From contig NZ_JACYXJ010000004.1 of NCBI RefSeq assembly GCF_014842925.1, positions 496,001-560,000 of the forward strand: a stretch of 64,000 bases of DNA, in the 5' to 3' direction. The translations under genes and the position numbers were made by a program. This DNA is from Roseibium polysiphoniae (lineage in GTDB: Bacteria > Pseudomonadota > Alphaproteobacteria > Rhizobiales > Stappiaceae). Below, one piece after another: positions 9,156-17,548 of this stretch (position 1 is the first letter of the stretch; the number at the start of each line of letters is the position of its first letter). Under the pieces are notes generated by a model that was not told the DNA's origin, searched no databases, and worked only from the letters and a program-made list of their open reading frames with translations.

Positions 9156-9946
9156 TGCACCGTTTCCTGACTGCGCGGAACCCAATCGTCCGGCAGTTGA
9201 CCCTTGATGATCAGGCTCAACACATCATCCTTCGTGACATCTTCTATTCTGTGCGAGCCCACGTTCTTGCCCTTGTTCATGACAACAACCCTGTCGCATA
9301 GCTCGAAGACATCATGCATGTCGTGACTGACCAAAAGAATGCCGATGCCGTCGTCTCTCAATTGTTTGATGAGTTTCGACACCATGGCTGTTTCAGAGGG
9401 ACCAAGGGCGGCGGTGGGCTCGTCCATGATCAAGATCTTTACGTCGAAATAGATCGCACGTGCGATCGCGATCACCTGTCGCTGTCCGCCCGACAGGCTT
9501 GAGACGGGGTCGCTCAGGTTCTTGAAATTCGGATTCAGCCGTTTCAGCACGTCGACCGCCTCGCGCATCATGCGGCCGTCGTCCAGGCTGCCGAAGCGAG
9601 TTTTCAGCTCCCTGCCGAGAAACAGGTTCGAAGGCGCATCGAGGTGATCTGCAAGGGCCAGGGTCTGGTAGATGGTTTCGATACCTAAATCGCGAGCATC
9701 ATGCGGGGAGTGAATTTGAGCATCCTGCCCATTGATCCGGACTTGGCCCTTGCTCGGTATCATGGCGCCAGAGAGAATGCGCATCAGGCAGGATTTTCCG
9801 GCACCATTGTGTCCAAGAACTCCGACGACCTCTCCCGGGTAAAGGTCCAAGGTCACACCATTCACTGCTCGAATGCCACCAAAGTGCTTTTCGATATCAA
9901 CCATTTCGACAAGTGGTGTGCTCGATGGGGCGTGATGCAGGTTCAT
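9152..9946 (-). CDS. sugar ABC transporter ATP-binding protein
   Basis: This is the nucleotide-binding subunit of a CUT2/ribose-type sugar importer. From ATG 9946 (MNLHHAPSS) it has 264 residues: Walker A GHNGAGKS at about 45-52, signature LSGGQRQ, Walker B ILIMDEPTAALG and a switch histidine in LLVSHDMHD. Only one nucleotide-binding domain is present, as in the FrcA type, not the double RbsA type. The frame is open further upstream to 10138, but that would overlap the binding-protein gene by about 100 bases and add a sequence unlike the family; ATG 10030 is another possible start. It lies between the binding protein and the dehydrogenase. Confidence 0.88.
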   Translation of the reverse strand: MNLHHAPSSTPLVEMVDIEKHFGGIRAVNGVTLDLYPGEVVGVLGHNGAGKSCLMRILSGAMIPSKGQVRINGQDAQIHSPHDARDLGIETIYQTLALADHLDAPSNLFLGRELKTRFGSLDDGRMMREAVDVLKRLNPNFKNLSDPVSSLSGGQRQVIAIARAIYFDVKILIMDEPTAALGPSETAMVSKLIKQLRDDGIGILLVSHDMHDVFELCDRVVVMNKGKNVGSHRIEDVTKDDVLSLIIKGQLPDDWVPRSQETVQ

Positions 9947-10034
9947 TTGCGGTGGCTCGTTGTTGTCTTGCTTTGTGGCGAGAGGCCGGGGATCGGTGAA
10001 CGGATGGTCGCCGTGTCCCCGGCATCTCATTGAC

Positions 10035-10976
10035 TCAGTAAAGTACGTTCTGCGCTTCCGGCGTATCGATATTGTCCTTGGTGACAAGGACGACACCGGT
10101 ATCGATGAAGGAGTTGACTTCCTTGCCTGCCAAGACATCGATGACGGCCTTGACGCCGAGCTCGCCCATCTGGAAAGAGCCCTGAACCGCAGTTGCCTTC
10201 AATGTGCCATCGCGCACGAAGTCCTGAAGATCGCCATTACCGTCGAAGCCAATGGCTGTCACCTTACCGGCCTTGCCAGCCTGGACGAGGGCCCGTCCCA
10301 TGCCGACAGCAGTTGGTTCATTGGCTCCGAAGATGCCATCCAGATCGCTGTTGGCGGCCAGGACGTCAGTGGTCTGGTTGAGTGCCGTTGCCATTTGAGA
10401 CTGCGAATAGTAGGGGCCGACGATCTCGATTTTGGAATTGGCTTCCAAGTGTTTCACAAAGCAACCGACACGGCCGATTTCCGAACCGACACCGGCGACA
10501 TAGGACATGACCGCAACCTTGCCCTCGGTCCCGACAGAGTCGATCATTGATTCAGCGACCAATTCACCGGCTGCGCAATTGTCGGTCGAAAGGAATGCCT
10601 GATAGGTGCCCTTCGCTCCCTCTGCGAGGCCGGAGTCGATGATTGCGACCGGAATGGCTGCCTCATAGGCGCGTTTAACGGCAGGTGCCAAGGCCTCTGG
10701 ATCCGATGGGGCCAGAACGATGGCTGACACGCCGCGGTTGATGGCGTTCTCAACAAGGTTGACCTGGTCTGCGATCGCAGATTCAGCGGCGGGGCCGTTG
10801 AAGGTCATTGTATGTTCGCTCTGGCCTTCGATCGCTGCCGTGGCGCCCTTGTTGACGTTCTGCCAGAAGTTCGAGCTGGTTGTCTTCACGATGACGGCGA
10901 TTTCGCCCGCGTTCGTAGCTGCCGAGGAAAGCGCGATCGCGCTTACCATCATGGCGGTTCCCATAAGTTTCTTCAT
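10035..10976 (-). CDS. sugar ABC transporter substrate-binding protein
   Basis: This is a periplasmic binding protein of the ribose/galactose (type 1) family. From ATG 10976 (MKKLMGTAMM) it has a signal peptide with cleavage near TNA-GEIAV, then TTSSNFWQNVNKGA, IVLAPSDPEALAPAVKRA and TAIGFDGNGDLQ, all typical of pentose/hexose binders. The strong site GGAGGA lies just before this ATG and overlaps the upstream in-frame Met codon at 10991, so the shorter start is preferred. It is second in an operon after the permease. The neighbouring genes suggest L-fucose or a similar deoxy- or aldohexose as ligand. Confidence 0.9.
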   Translation of the reverse strand: MKKLMGTAMMVSAIALSSAATNAGEIAVIVKTTSSNFWQNVNKGATAAIEGQSEHTMTFNGPAAESAIADQVNLVENAINRGVSAIVLAPSDPEALAPAVKRAYEAAIPVAIIDSGLAEGAKGTYQAFLSTDNCAAGELVAESMIDSVGTEGKVAVMSYVAGVGSEIGRVGCFVKHLEANSKIEIVGPYYSQSQMATALNQTTDVLAANSDLDGIFGANEPTAVGMGRALVQAGKAGKVTAIGFDGNGDLQDFVRDGTLKATAVQGSFQMGELGVKAVIDVLAGKEVNSFIDTGVVLVTKDNIDTPEAQNVLY

Positions 10977-11021
10977 TTTTTCCTCCTCCAAAATACACTT
11001 ACTTTTTAGAAACCGGCCCTC

Positions 11022-12044
11022 CTAGCGCCGGTTGCGGATCTGATCGATGTAGACCGCCAGGATGACGATGAAACCGATCAGGATTTGCTGAATGAATGCA
11101 GAGACGCCGGCCATGTTCAGGCCGTTCCGAAGGACGCCGATGATGAAGGCGCCGATCATCGTTCCCGAGATATTGCCGATGCCTCCCATCAGCGATGCCC
11201 CGCCAATAACGGCCGCCGCGATGGCGTCGAGCTCGTACATCACACCCTCATTGGGTTGAGCAGTGATCAAGCGAGACATCAGGACATTGCCGGAAAGACC
11301 AGCCAGTGCACCCGACAGGGTGTAGGCAATCATCTTTGTGCGATCGACGGCGACACCTGAAAGGCGTGCGGCCTCCTCATTGGAACCCGTTGCATAGATA
11401 TGCCGACCGATCTGACGGCGATTCAGCAGATAGGCTGCAGCGACGGCTACGATCGCCAACAAGATCACTGGATATGGAATGCCGGGAAAAACCACCTTGG
11501 GAAATCCGTTGGCGCCTTTCTCGATGATACGGAAAAGTGAGCCATTGCCGAGCACACCGAATGCTTCGCCCAGGCGAGATATTGGTGCCGCACCAGTCAA
11601 TTGAAGCGCCACGCCGCGCGCAATCAGCATCATCCCCAAGGTTGCCACAAAGGGGGTGATCCTCATCTTCGTGATGACAAATCCATTGAACAGGCCACAG
11701 GCAGCGCCGACACAGACGCCGATTGCCATTGAAGGTGCGACTGGAATGCCTGCCTTCACGCAAAGGCCCGTGACGGTGCCAGAAAGGGCGAGCACAGAAC
11801 CGACGCTGAGATCGATGCCCCCGGTGATGATCACCAGGGTCATGCCGATGCCAAGCAACCCAATGACGGCTGTTTGCAGAAGAACAGTCAATCCATTGTT
11901 GATCGAGAAGAACGCCGGGTTTCCAAACGAGAAGACAATGATCAGGCATGCCAGAGTGAAGAGTGCCGAAAGCTTGTGAAACGAGCTGGCGGATAGTTTC
12001 AAGTTCCAGCCGACAAGCGGCGGGCTTCGATCAGTCTCCGCCAT
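11022..12044 (-). CDS. sugar ABC transporter permease (RbsC-like)
   Basis: This is the inner-membrane channel subunit of the sugar importer, a 340-residue BPD_transp_2 (RbsC/FrcC type) protein with about ten hydrophobic segments and the characteristic GIGMTLVIITGGIDLSVGS motif near residues 65-85. GAGGGAGGAAC forms a strong ribosome site before ATG 12044. It is the first gene of the leftward operon permease, binding protein, ATPase, dehydrogenase, dehydratase, and it is divergent from the GntR gene at 12182 with a 137-base AT-rich operator region between. Confidence 0.92.
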   Translation of the reverse strand: MAETDRSPPLVGWNLKLSASSFHKLSALFTLACLIIVFSFGNPAFFSINNGLTVLLQTAVIGLLGIGMTLVIITGGIDLSVGSVLALSGTVTGLCVKAGIPVAPSMAIGVCVGAACGLFNGFVITKMRITPFVATLGMMLIARGVALQLTGAAPISRLGEAFGVLGNGSLFRIIEKGANGFPKVVFPGIPYPVILLAIVAVAAAYLLNRRQIGRHIYATGSNEEAARLSGVAVDRTKMIAYTLSGALAGLSGNVLMSRLITAQPNEGVMYELDAIAAAVIGGASLMGGIGNISGTMIGAFIIGVLRNGLNMAGVSAFIQQILIGFIVILAVYIDQIRNRR

Positions 12045-12068
12045 TGTTCCTCCCTCAGGCGTTTCTGA

Positions 12069-12135
12069 TTTTTATTAATAAAAACATTTTGTGATAGCTT
12101 GTCAGATGCGTCAATTGTTTTTTATAAATAAGTAC
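12069..12135. promoter_or_regulatory. AT-rich dyads between ABC operon and GntR gene
   Basis: The divergent gap has a perfect 16-bp palindrome TTTTTATTAATAAAAA at 12069-12084 and the element TTTTTTATAAATAAGTAC at 12118-12135. The second is nearly repeated (2 mismatches in 18) at 14179-14196 before the lactonase gene. The shared sequence suggests one regulator for both units, most simply the GntR protein encoded at 12182. The repeats are seen; the binding is inferred. Confidence 0.6.
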
Positions 12136-12181
12136 TAAATACCGAAATTGTCTTGTTTCTCGAATATGATAGGTTCTTCGC

Positions 12182-13084
12182 ATGGCGCGAACCGACGACC
12201 GATTCAGACTGGCCTTCAACAGACTGTTGGACATTTGCGGCCGTTGGGATGTCGGTGATCAGCTGCCGTCAGAAGTCGTGCTTGCGTCTGAAATGGGTGT
12301 CAGCCGAACAGTCGTCAGAGCAAGCCTTCAACGGCTCAGTGACAAGGGGCTCATCACCTGGCAGGGCCGGTCGAAGACGGTTGTTAGGAAGCCGCTTTCT
12401 GCTGATCGTCTGGAAATTCGCGATGAGATGGTCTCGGTCGCTGAGTTGGAGCGCAGGTTCCTGGAATGGGTGCTGCGGTTCGATGTTCCAGCCGGGACAG
12501 CGCTGAACGTCGCGCAGCTCTCCCGCCAGTTCAATGTTCCAGCCCATATTCTGCAAGAATTCCTGGCGGGGTTGAGCCGGTTCGGCCTGGTCGAGCGTGG
12601 CTCGAAAGGTGGTTGGTTGCTCCTCGGTTTTACCTCCGAGTTCGCAATTGAACTGTCTGATTTCCGCGCCGTTCTCGAACTGAATGCCGTTCGGAACCTC
12701 GTTGAGCTCCCTGATGATCATGAGATTTGGAGCCAGCTCTCGATACTGAAAGACGAGCATTTGCGGCTTCAGTCCGAAATCGAGACACGTTTCCATGATT
12801 TCTCGAAACTCGATGAGAAGTTCCACACAGCAATCAACAGCGTCGTGAAAAATCGTTTCGTCCTGGAAGCCCAAAAGGTCATCTCGCTTATCTTCCACTA
12901 TCACTACATGTGGGACAAAACCCACGAGATGCAGCGCAACGCGGCGGCCATTCGCGAGCACCTTGACTGGATCGAGGCGATGGAGTCGAGAGACGTTGGA
13001 AGAGCGGAGGCCGCAGCCTTGAGGCACTTGCGGACCTCCAAGCAGACACTCCTCTCCTCCCTGCGAGACCACCAGCTGGTCTGA
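12182..13084 (+). CDS. GntR/FCD transcriptional regulator of the deoxysugar locus
   Basis: This is a 300-residue GntR regulator, longer than the usual 220-250. A winged helix spans about residues 5-72 (DQLPSEVVLASEMGVSRTVV). A central segment (about 85-150) resembles a second winged-helix-like insert, and the FCD-type helical domain follows with FHTAINSVVKNRF. It is transcribed away from the ABC operon and converges with the aldo/keto reductase gene, 23 bases apart. The likely targets are the AT-rich dyads at 12069-12135 and 14179-14196. A sugar-acid intermediate is the probable effector, by analogy with other FCD proteins. Confidence 0.86.
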   Translation: MARTDDRFRLAFNRLLDICGRWDVGDQLPSEVVLASEMGVSRTVVRASLQRLSDKGLITWQGRSKTVVRKPLSADRLEIRDEMVSVAELERRFLEWVLRFDVPAGTALNVAQLSRQFNVPAHILQEFLAGLSRFGLVERGSKGGWLLLGFTSEFAIELSDFRAVLELNAVRNLVELPDDHEIWSQLSILKDEHLRLQSEIETRFHDFSKLDEKFHTAINSVVKNRFVLEAQKVISLIFHYHYMWDKTHEMQRNAAAIREHLDWIEAMESRDVGRAEAAALRHLRTSKQTLLSSLRDHQLV

Positions 13085-13107
13085 GATCTGGCAGATTTTT
13101 TGGCAGT

Positions 13108-14076
13108 TTAGTAGCCGAAAAGCTCTTGGCAGCCCGTGGGTATGGGCGTTTCCAGCGCGGCAAGGTTCCGTTTCAAAGATGAGATCTTGCCTGTACCAAT
13201 CAGGACGGATGCAGCCGCAGGATGGCTATGTGCGTAGTGAAGCGCTGCAGTTGCCAGAGGGATGCCAAATGTCTCCGTTTTTCGCTGAAGATCAGTGACC
13301 TGCTCAATGATGTCTTGAGATGCGGGCTTGTAGTCAAACCATGCACCTTCTGTTGGACCTGTGGCCAATATCCCGGAATTGAAAATGCCGCCCAGAATGA
13401 GGCTTGTTGCCCGCCCTTTACAGATACCCACCAGCTCTGCCTCTGCGTCGCGGTCGAGCAATGTCAGGCGACCTGCGAGTAGGATGGCATCCAGATCTGT
13501 TCGCGCCAAAATATCCAGACAGACGCGTGTTTCGTTCACGCCAAGTCCGTAGGCTCGGATTCGACCAGACGTTTTCAGCTCTTGGAGCTTGTCCAGCCCT
13601 GAGGCAAAGAAGTCTTTCATATGTCGGTCGTTTTCGGCGCCGTGGGTATAGGCGCCGATGTCGTGAACGTAGAGGATGTCGATTGTGTCGGTTTGAAGCC
13701 TCTGACAACTCTGCTCAATAGCTTCCTCAAAACCTGCCCCGCTATAGTCATATCTAACCGAGTTGGGCAGCGGGTCGATAAAGCCGTCCGCTTCGCTCAG
13801 GGCAGGGCCAGGAGACAGAACGCGTCCCACCTTGGTCGATATCGCAAAGGAACTGCGATCAAGATTTTTCAAGAAGGATCCCAAGCGTTCCTCCGAGCGC
13901 CCGCGGCCATAGTGAGGAGCCGTGTCAAAGTACCGGATACCTGCATCCCAGGCGGCTTGAAGGACGTCTTCTGCCTCCTGATCGGAAATTGCGCGCCCAA
14001 TGTTGCCTATCCCGGCGCAGCCGAACGATATGTCCGTTACCGTCAAATCCGTTTTACCAATTTGTTTCTGGTGCAT
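13108..14076 (-). CDS. aldo/keto reductase, D-threo-aldose (L-fucose) 1-dehydrogenase-like
   Basis: This is an NAD(P)-dependent aldo/keto reductase of 322 residues of the type that oxidises L-fucose (D-threo-aldose) to its lactone. The catalytic tetrad is visible: Asp51 and Tyr56 in FDTAPHYG, Lys82 in STKVGR and His138 in LYVHD. An AGAGGAA ribosome site precedes ATG 14076. It is divergent from the lactonase and mutarotase genes, which supply the neighbouring pathway steps. Other AKR substrates such as L-galactose are possible; the position beside a fuconolactonase-like protein and a mutarotase favours fucose or a close relative. Confidence 0.85.
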   Translation of the reverse strand: MHQKQIGKTDLTVTDISFGCAGIGNIGRAISDQEAEDVLQAAWDAGIRYFDTAPHYGRGRSEERLGSFLKNLDRSSFAISTKVGRVLSPGPALSEADGFIDPLPNSVRYDYSGAGFEEAIEQSCQRLQTDTIDILYVHDIGAYTHGAENDRHMKDFFASGLDKLQELKTSGRIRAYGLGVNETRVCLDILARTDLDAILLAGRLTLLDRDAEAELVGICKGRATSLILGGIFNSGILATGPTEGAWFDYKPASQDIIEQVTDLQRKTETFGIPLATAALHYAHSHPAAASVLIGTGKISSLKRNLAALETPIPTGCQELFGY

Positions 14077-14178
14077 GCCGGTTCCTCTTTCCCCGCCGAG
14101 CCATCTGATGCAGGCAGCGACCTGTTGTGGCCTGAACTGCCTGCTCCGTTGACATGGAGCAGTTGATGATCTTATTTG

Positions 14179-14196
14179 TTTTTTATAATTAAGAAC
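14179..14196. promoter_or_regulatory. operator-like element upstream of the lactonase gene
   Basis: TTTTTTATAATTAAGAAC here matches TTTTTTATAAATAAGTAC at 12118-12135 in 16 of 18 positions. It lies between the divergent aldo/keto reductase and lactonase genes, so the same GntR protein could control both arms of the pathway. Confidence 0.55.
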
Positions 14197-14266
14197 AATG
14201 CAGGGTCAATCTCTGAGTCCCGCCGGGCGTGTGCCTGATGGGAGAAAGGCGACCGGGAGGGCAACT

Positions 14267-15097
14267 TTGATTATCGATGCGCATCAGCATTTCTGGAAAA
14301 TCGATCGAGGCGACTATCATTGGATGGATGACAGTGTCGCTGCCATCCGGCGTGATATTTTGCCGGTGGACCTGGCCTCGCTTGCGGCTTCCTGCGGCGT
14401 CGATGGCACGGTTTTGGTTCAGGCGGCGGCGACCACAGCAGAGGCACGGTTTCTGCTCTCGCTGGGGCAGGAAACACCTTTGATAAGGGGCGTGGTGGGT
14501 TGGGTTGACCTGGAAGATCCGAACGTTGGATCGACCCTGGCCAACTTGTCAAAAGACCCGTTGTTCAAAGGCGTGCGTCCGATGCTCCAGGATATCGAAG
14601 ACACTGACTGGGTCCTGCGCGAGAATGTGGTTACAGGCCTACGGCAGGTTGCGCTTTTGGGGCTAAGTATGGATGCCCTGGTGCAACCTCGACATCTCTC
14701 TGCTCTTTTCGAACTCAGCATGAAGCTGCCCGAGCTGGACATCGTTATCGATCATTGCGCCAAGCCAAAGTTCACGGATGACGGCGACCCAGGTGCTGAT
14801 TGGCGAGAAGGGGTGAAGTTGCTTGCCGCGCGGCCAAGAGTCTTTTGCAAGCTTTCAGGCCTTGCAAATGAATATGGCGCTGGTTGGGGCACAGATGCCC
14901 TTCGGCCTGTTTTTCGGCATGTGCTCGAATGTTTTGGGGCTTCAAGACTCATGTGGGGAAGCGATTGGCCCGTGCTCAATCTTGCTGGCACCTATGAGGA
15001 TTGGCACCGATGTGCCCGAGCATTGACGCAAGAACTTTCAGAAACGGAGCGAGCGGCCATTTTCGGCGGCACTGCATCACGTTTTTATCGTCTTTAG
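14267..15097 (+). CDS. amidohydrolase, L-fuconolactonase-like
   Basis: This is a COG3618 amidohydrolase that probably opens L-fucono-1,5-lactone to L-fuconate. The metal-binding pair is in IDAHQHFW at the extreme N-terminus, with later family motifs VIDHCAKP and MWGSDWPVLN. I start it at TTG 14267, because GGGAGG at 14255-14260 is well spaced and family proteins begin MxIDAHQHFW. The ATG at 14198 would add 23 residues absent from the family. It is followed by the mutarotase and is divergent from the aldo/keto reductase that would make its lactone substrate. Confidence 0.87.
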   Translation: MIIDAHQHFWKIDRGDYHWMDDSVAAIRRDILPVDLASLAASCGVDGTVLVQAAATTAEARFLLSLGQETPLIRGVVGWVDLEDPNVGSTLANLSKDPLFKGVRPMLQDIEDTDWVLRENVVTGLRQVALLGLSMDALVQPRHLSALFELSMKLPELDIVIDHCAKPKFTDDGDPGADWREGVKLLAARPRVFCKLSGLANEYGAGWGTDALRPVFRHVLECFGASRLMWGSDWPVLNLAGTYEDWHRCARALTQELSETERAAIFGGTASRFYRL

Positions 15098-15131
15098 ATG
15101 AACAGCTGTGACTTTAAAACGGGGACTTTAC

Positions 15132-15461
15132 ATGCAGCGCATGGGAATGATGATCGGTATCGATCCAGCGAGAATTGCTGAATATAAAGAGGTTCATTCT
15201 GCTGTGTGGCCGGAAATCCTCGAGCGGCTCAAGAAATCGAACATCACCAACTACTCAATTTTTCTTCGGGAGCCGGAAAATGTCATGTTCGGCTATTGGG
15301 AATATACGGGTACCGATTTCGACGCGGACAACGCAGCCATCGCTGCGGACCCGCTCACCCAGGAATGGTGGAAGCTGTGTGGCCCGATGCAGCACCCGCT
15401 TTCCAGCCGTGGGGAGGGGGAATGGTGGGCTGCGATGGAAGAGGTGTTCCACCTCGATTGA
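15132..15461 (+). CDS. L-rhamnose/L-fucose mutarotase (RhaM family)
   Basis: This is a 109-residue dimeric alpha/beta-barrel protein that interconverts the anomers of a deoxyhexose. It begins MQRMGMMIGIDP and has the family histidine HSAVWPEIL, the central NYSIFLRE strand and WWKLCGPMQ. ATG 15132, with GGGGA at 15121-15125, is preferred over GTG 15108. Its presence supports uptake of a free reducing 6-deoxysugar feeding the dehydrogenase and lactonase. RhaM and the fucose mutarotase of this fold cannot be told apart by eye. Confidence 0.9.
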   Translation: MQRMGMMIGIDPARIAEYKEVHSAVWPEILERLKKSNITNYSIFLREPENVMFGYWEYTGTDFDADNAAIAADPLTQEWWKLCGPMQHPLSSRGEGEWWAAMEEVFHLD

Positions 15462-15511
15462 TGCTCTCCGCACCTTTTAAAAGCCAATCGGCTAAATGAT
15501 GCGAGCGAGTG

Positions 15512-16270
15512 CTATTCCTTGAGCGTCAGGAAGCGCTCTTCACTCGCTTTCAGATGCTTGCGCATCGCTGATCTGGATCTCTCCGCATCCTGCATTTGAA
15601 TCGCATCAACGATATCCCGGTGTTCCTCTTCGAGCGCAGTCAGCTGATCGAGCCGGCGCGATTGTTCGCCGCCGTAGAGAGAGCGGGGCGCATCAAGGGT
15701 GACCTGACGCGAGATGTAGTCCAGGAATTCGAGATAAAAACGATTGTTGGTTGCCTCGGCAATGCGCTGATGCAGGTCAAAGTCCTTGGCTGCTGCATCT
15801 TCTCCGCGTTTCAGCGCGCCGCAAAAATCTTGAAAGGCTTCCTGTATGCGTTCGTACTGAGCAGGGGATCTACGTAGGGCGGCAAGGCCAGCGGCTTCGA
15901 TTTCGACACCCTTTCTCAACTCCAGAAGCTCCAAGAGATCAGATCTCTTCTTCAGGTTGTCTGGCAAAAAGGGTATCTTTGTGTCGTGCACTGGTGGGGG
16001 GCAGACAAAGGCGCCAACGCCATGGCGTATGTCGATCAGCCCTTCAGCGCGTAACTGTGCAAGTGCTTCCCGGATGACCGTACGACTAACGTTGAAGGAC
16101 GCGACAAGGTCCTTCTCCCTGGGTAGCTTTTCTCCTACGATAAATTCGCCGGACCTGATCTTTTCCCCAAGCTTTGACTGTATTTTTTCGGTTAAAGACA
16201 TCTTTCTTTCAGGGGCGATCTTGCCCCTATTCTGAGGGGGTGCCGCTGCAACGGTGTCCTTCATTTGCAT
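15512..16270 (-). CDS. GntR/FCD transcriptional regulator of the second TRAP operon
   Basis: This is a FadR-subfamily GntR regulator with about 252 residues from ATG 16270, chosen because GGGAGG lies 7 bases upstream; a frame from 16300 is also open. The winged helix includes KLPREKDLVASFNVSRTVIREAL in its recognition region, and an FCD domain follows with DLHQRIAEATNNRF. It is divergent from dctP at 16459 across a gap with two dyads, AGAGATATTATCTCT and GAGATTATATCTC, which are its probable operators. The effector is presumably the acid carried by the TRAP system. Confidence 0.91.
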   Translation of the reverse strand: MQMKDTVAAAPPQNRGKIAPERKMSLTEKIQSKLGEKIRSGEFIVGEKLPREKDLVASFNVSRTVIREALAQLRAEGLIDIRHGVGAFVCPPPVHDTKIPFLPDNLKKRSDLLELLELRKGVEIEAAGLAALRRSPAQYERIQEAFQDFCGALKRGEDAAAKDFDLHQRIAEATNNRFYLEFLDYISRQVTLDAPRSLYGGEQSRRLDQLTALEEEHRDIVDAIQMQDAERSRSAMRKHLKASEERFLTLKE

Positions 16271-16369
16271 TGCTTGTCCTCCCAAGGCCGCGTCCGGCAT
16301 TTTTATTTGTTGCGGTCAGCATAGGCTCTGAGCGGATGGGATGGAAGCGTTTAAGTCCGGATTTTGAGT

Positions 16370-16415
16370 AGAGATATTATCTCTTGATATAATCGATTAA
16401 ATGAGATTATATCTC
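16370..16415. promoter_or_regulatory. paired GAGATATTATCTC-type operators
   Basis: AGAGATATTATCTCT at 16370-16384 and GAGATTATATCTC at 16403-16415 are near-palindromes with centres 32 bases apart, about three helical turns. Between them lies TATAATCGATTAAAT. They sit 40-90 bases before the dctP start and face the divergent GntR gene, so they fit autoregulated repression. Confidence 0.62.
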
Positions 16416-16458
16416 TTTAGCGCTTTGGAGGGCGCTAGATTCATTTTGGGAGGAATTT

Positions 16459-17463
16459 ATGAAATCAATGGCATCTCTTGCCAGTCTGGCGCGTGCCAGC
16501 ACGCTGGCTGTCGCTCTGGCCGTTCCTTTTGCCGCGGTATCCGCTGCTCAAGCTGTAGAATGGCGCGGCTGGAACATCCATGTGGACGACTATCCTGTAT
16601 CGCACGGGATGGAATCCTTCATGAAGGAAGTCTCGGAGAAGACGGACGGCCGCATCACCGGCAAAGTCTATCACTCTGGCGTTCTCGGATCCCAGCCGGA
16701 TGCAATCGAACAGGTTCGCTTGGGCATCATCAATTTTGGCGTCTTTAGCCTTGGGCCGATGGGGCAGGCTGTTCCGGAGGCAAACGTTGTCTCGCTGCCG
16801 TTCATCTTCAAGAGCGTTGACCAAATGTATCGCTTGATGGATGGGGAAGCTGGTGCGGCGATTGATGCCGGGCTTCAGAAGAAAGGCATTGTGGCACTTG
16901 GCTGGTATGACGCCGGTGCTCGTTCCTTCTACAATTCCCAGAAGCCGATCAATACGCCTGCTGATGTCGAGGGACTTAAGGTTCGTGTCATGAACAACGA
17001 TCTGTTCGTTGGCATGATTGAATCTCTTGGCGGCAATGCAACGCCAATGGCGTTCGCTGAGGTTTACCAGTCGCTAAAGACAGGCGTTGTCGATGGCGCA
17101 GAAAACAACCCGCCGTCCTATGAGTCCACCAACCACTATGAAGTGGCCAAGTACTATTCGATTTCAGAGCATTTGATCATTCCCGAGTGCCTTTGCATGA
17201 GCAAGGTCACATTCGATGCGCTGTCTGCTGAAGATCAGGCCATCGTGCTTGAGGCCGGAAAGGCAAGTGCTGAGCTCGAGCGTAAGCTTTGGGGCGAGCG
17301 TGAGAAAAAGAGCATGGAAACGGTTCTTGCTGGTGGCACACAGGTCAACCAGATCGCCGACAAGGCTCCCTTCCAGAATGCAATGTCCCCGGTTTATGAC
17401 AGCTTCCTGGAAGACAATCCGGACCTGACCGATTTGGTAAACCTGATCCGCAACGCGGATTAA
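16459..17463 (+). CDS. dctP: TRAP transporter substrate-binding protein DctP
   Basis: This is the periplasmic binding protein of the second TRAP system, 334 residues. A signal peptide runs to about AQA-VEWRG. Family features include GVLGSQPDAIEQVRLGII, YDAGARSFYNSQKPI, VEGLKVRVMNND with the carboxylate-binding arginine, and YQSLKTGVVDGAENN. It is preceded by GGGAGGAA. It leads the operon dctP, dctQ, dctM, rraA-like. The RraA-like aldolase-family protein suggests a branched or keto dicarboxylate ligand, but that is only a contextual hint. Confidence 0.93.
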   Translation: MKSMASLASLARASTLAVALAVPFAAVSAAQAVEWRGWNIHVDDYPVSHGMESFMKEVSEKTDGRITGKVYHSGVLGSQPDAIEQVRLGIINFGVFSLGPMGQAVPEANVVSLPFIFKSVDQMYRLMDGEAGAAIDAGLQKKGIVALGWYDAGARSFYNSQKPINTPADVEGLKVRVMNNDLFVGMIESLGGNATPMAFAEVYQSLKTGVVDGAENNPPSYESTNHYEVAKYYSISEHLIIPECLCMSKVTFDALSAEDQAIVLEAGKASAELERKLWGEREKKSMETVLAGGTQVNQIADKAPFQNAMSPVYDSFLEDNPDLTDLVNLIRNAD

Positions 17464-17491
17464 TTCTCCCATCAACCAAATCGGCCGTGGT

Positions 17492-17528
17492 GACCTGTGG
17501 CGTTTGTGCGCGCCACAGGTCGTTTTTC
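17492..17528 (+). terminator. intrinsic terminator or attenuator between dctP and dctQ
   Basis: A perfect 11-bp inverted repeat, GACCTGTGGCG at 17492-17502 and CGCCACAGGTC at 17511-17521, has an 8-base loop and is followed at once by GTTTTTC. This is a textbook Rho-independent signal. Because it lies inside the operon, partial termination would give more DctP than membrane subunits. Confidence 0.85.
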
Positions 17529-17548
17529 AAACACCCAGGGTGGGAAAC

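Noticed and set aside
10028..10138. N-terminal extension of the sugar ABC ATPase
   Set aside because: The extra residues overlap the binding-protein gene and are unlike any ABC ATPase N-terminus.
12269..13072. 267-codon open frame on the minus strand
   Set aside because: It is fully antisense to the GntR gene at 12182, which has clear domains and a proper start.
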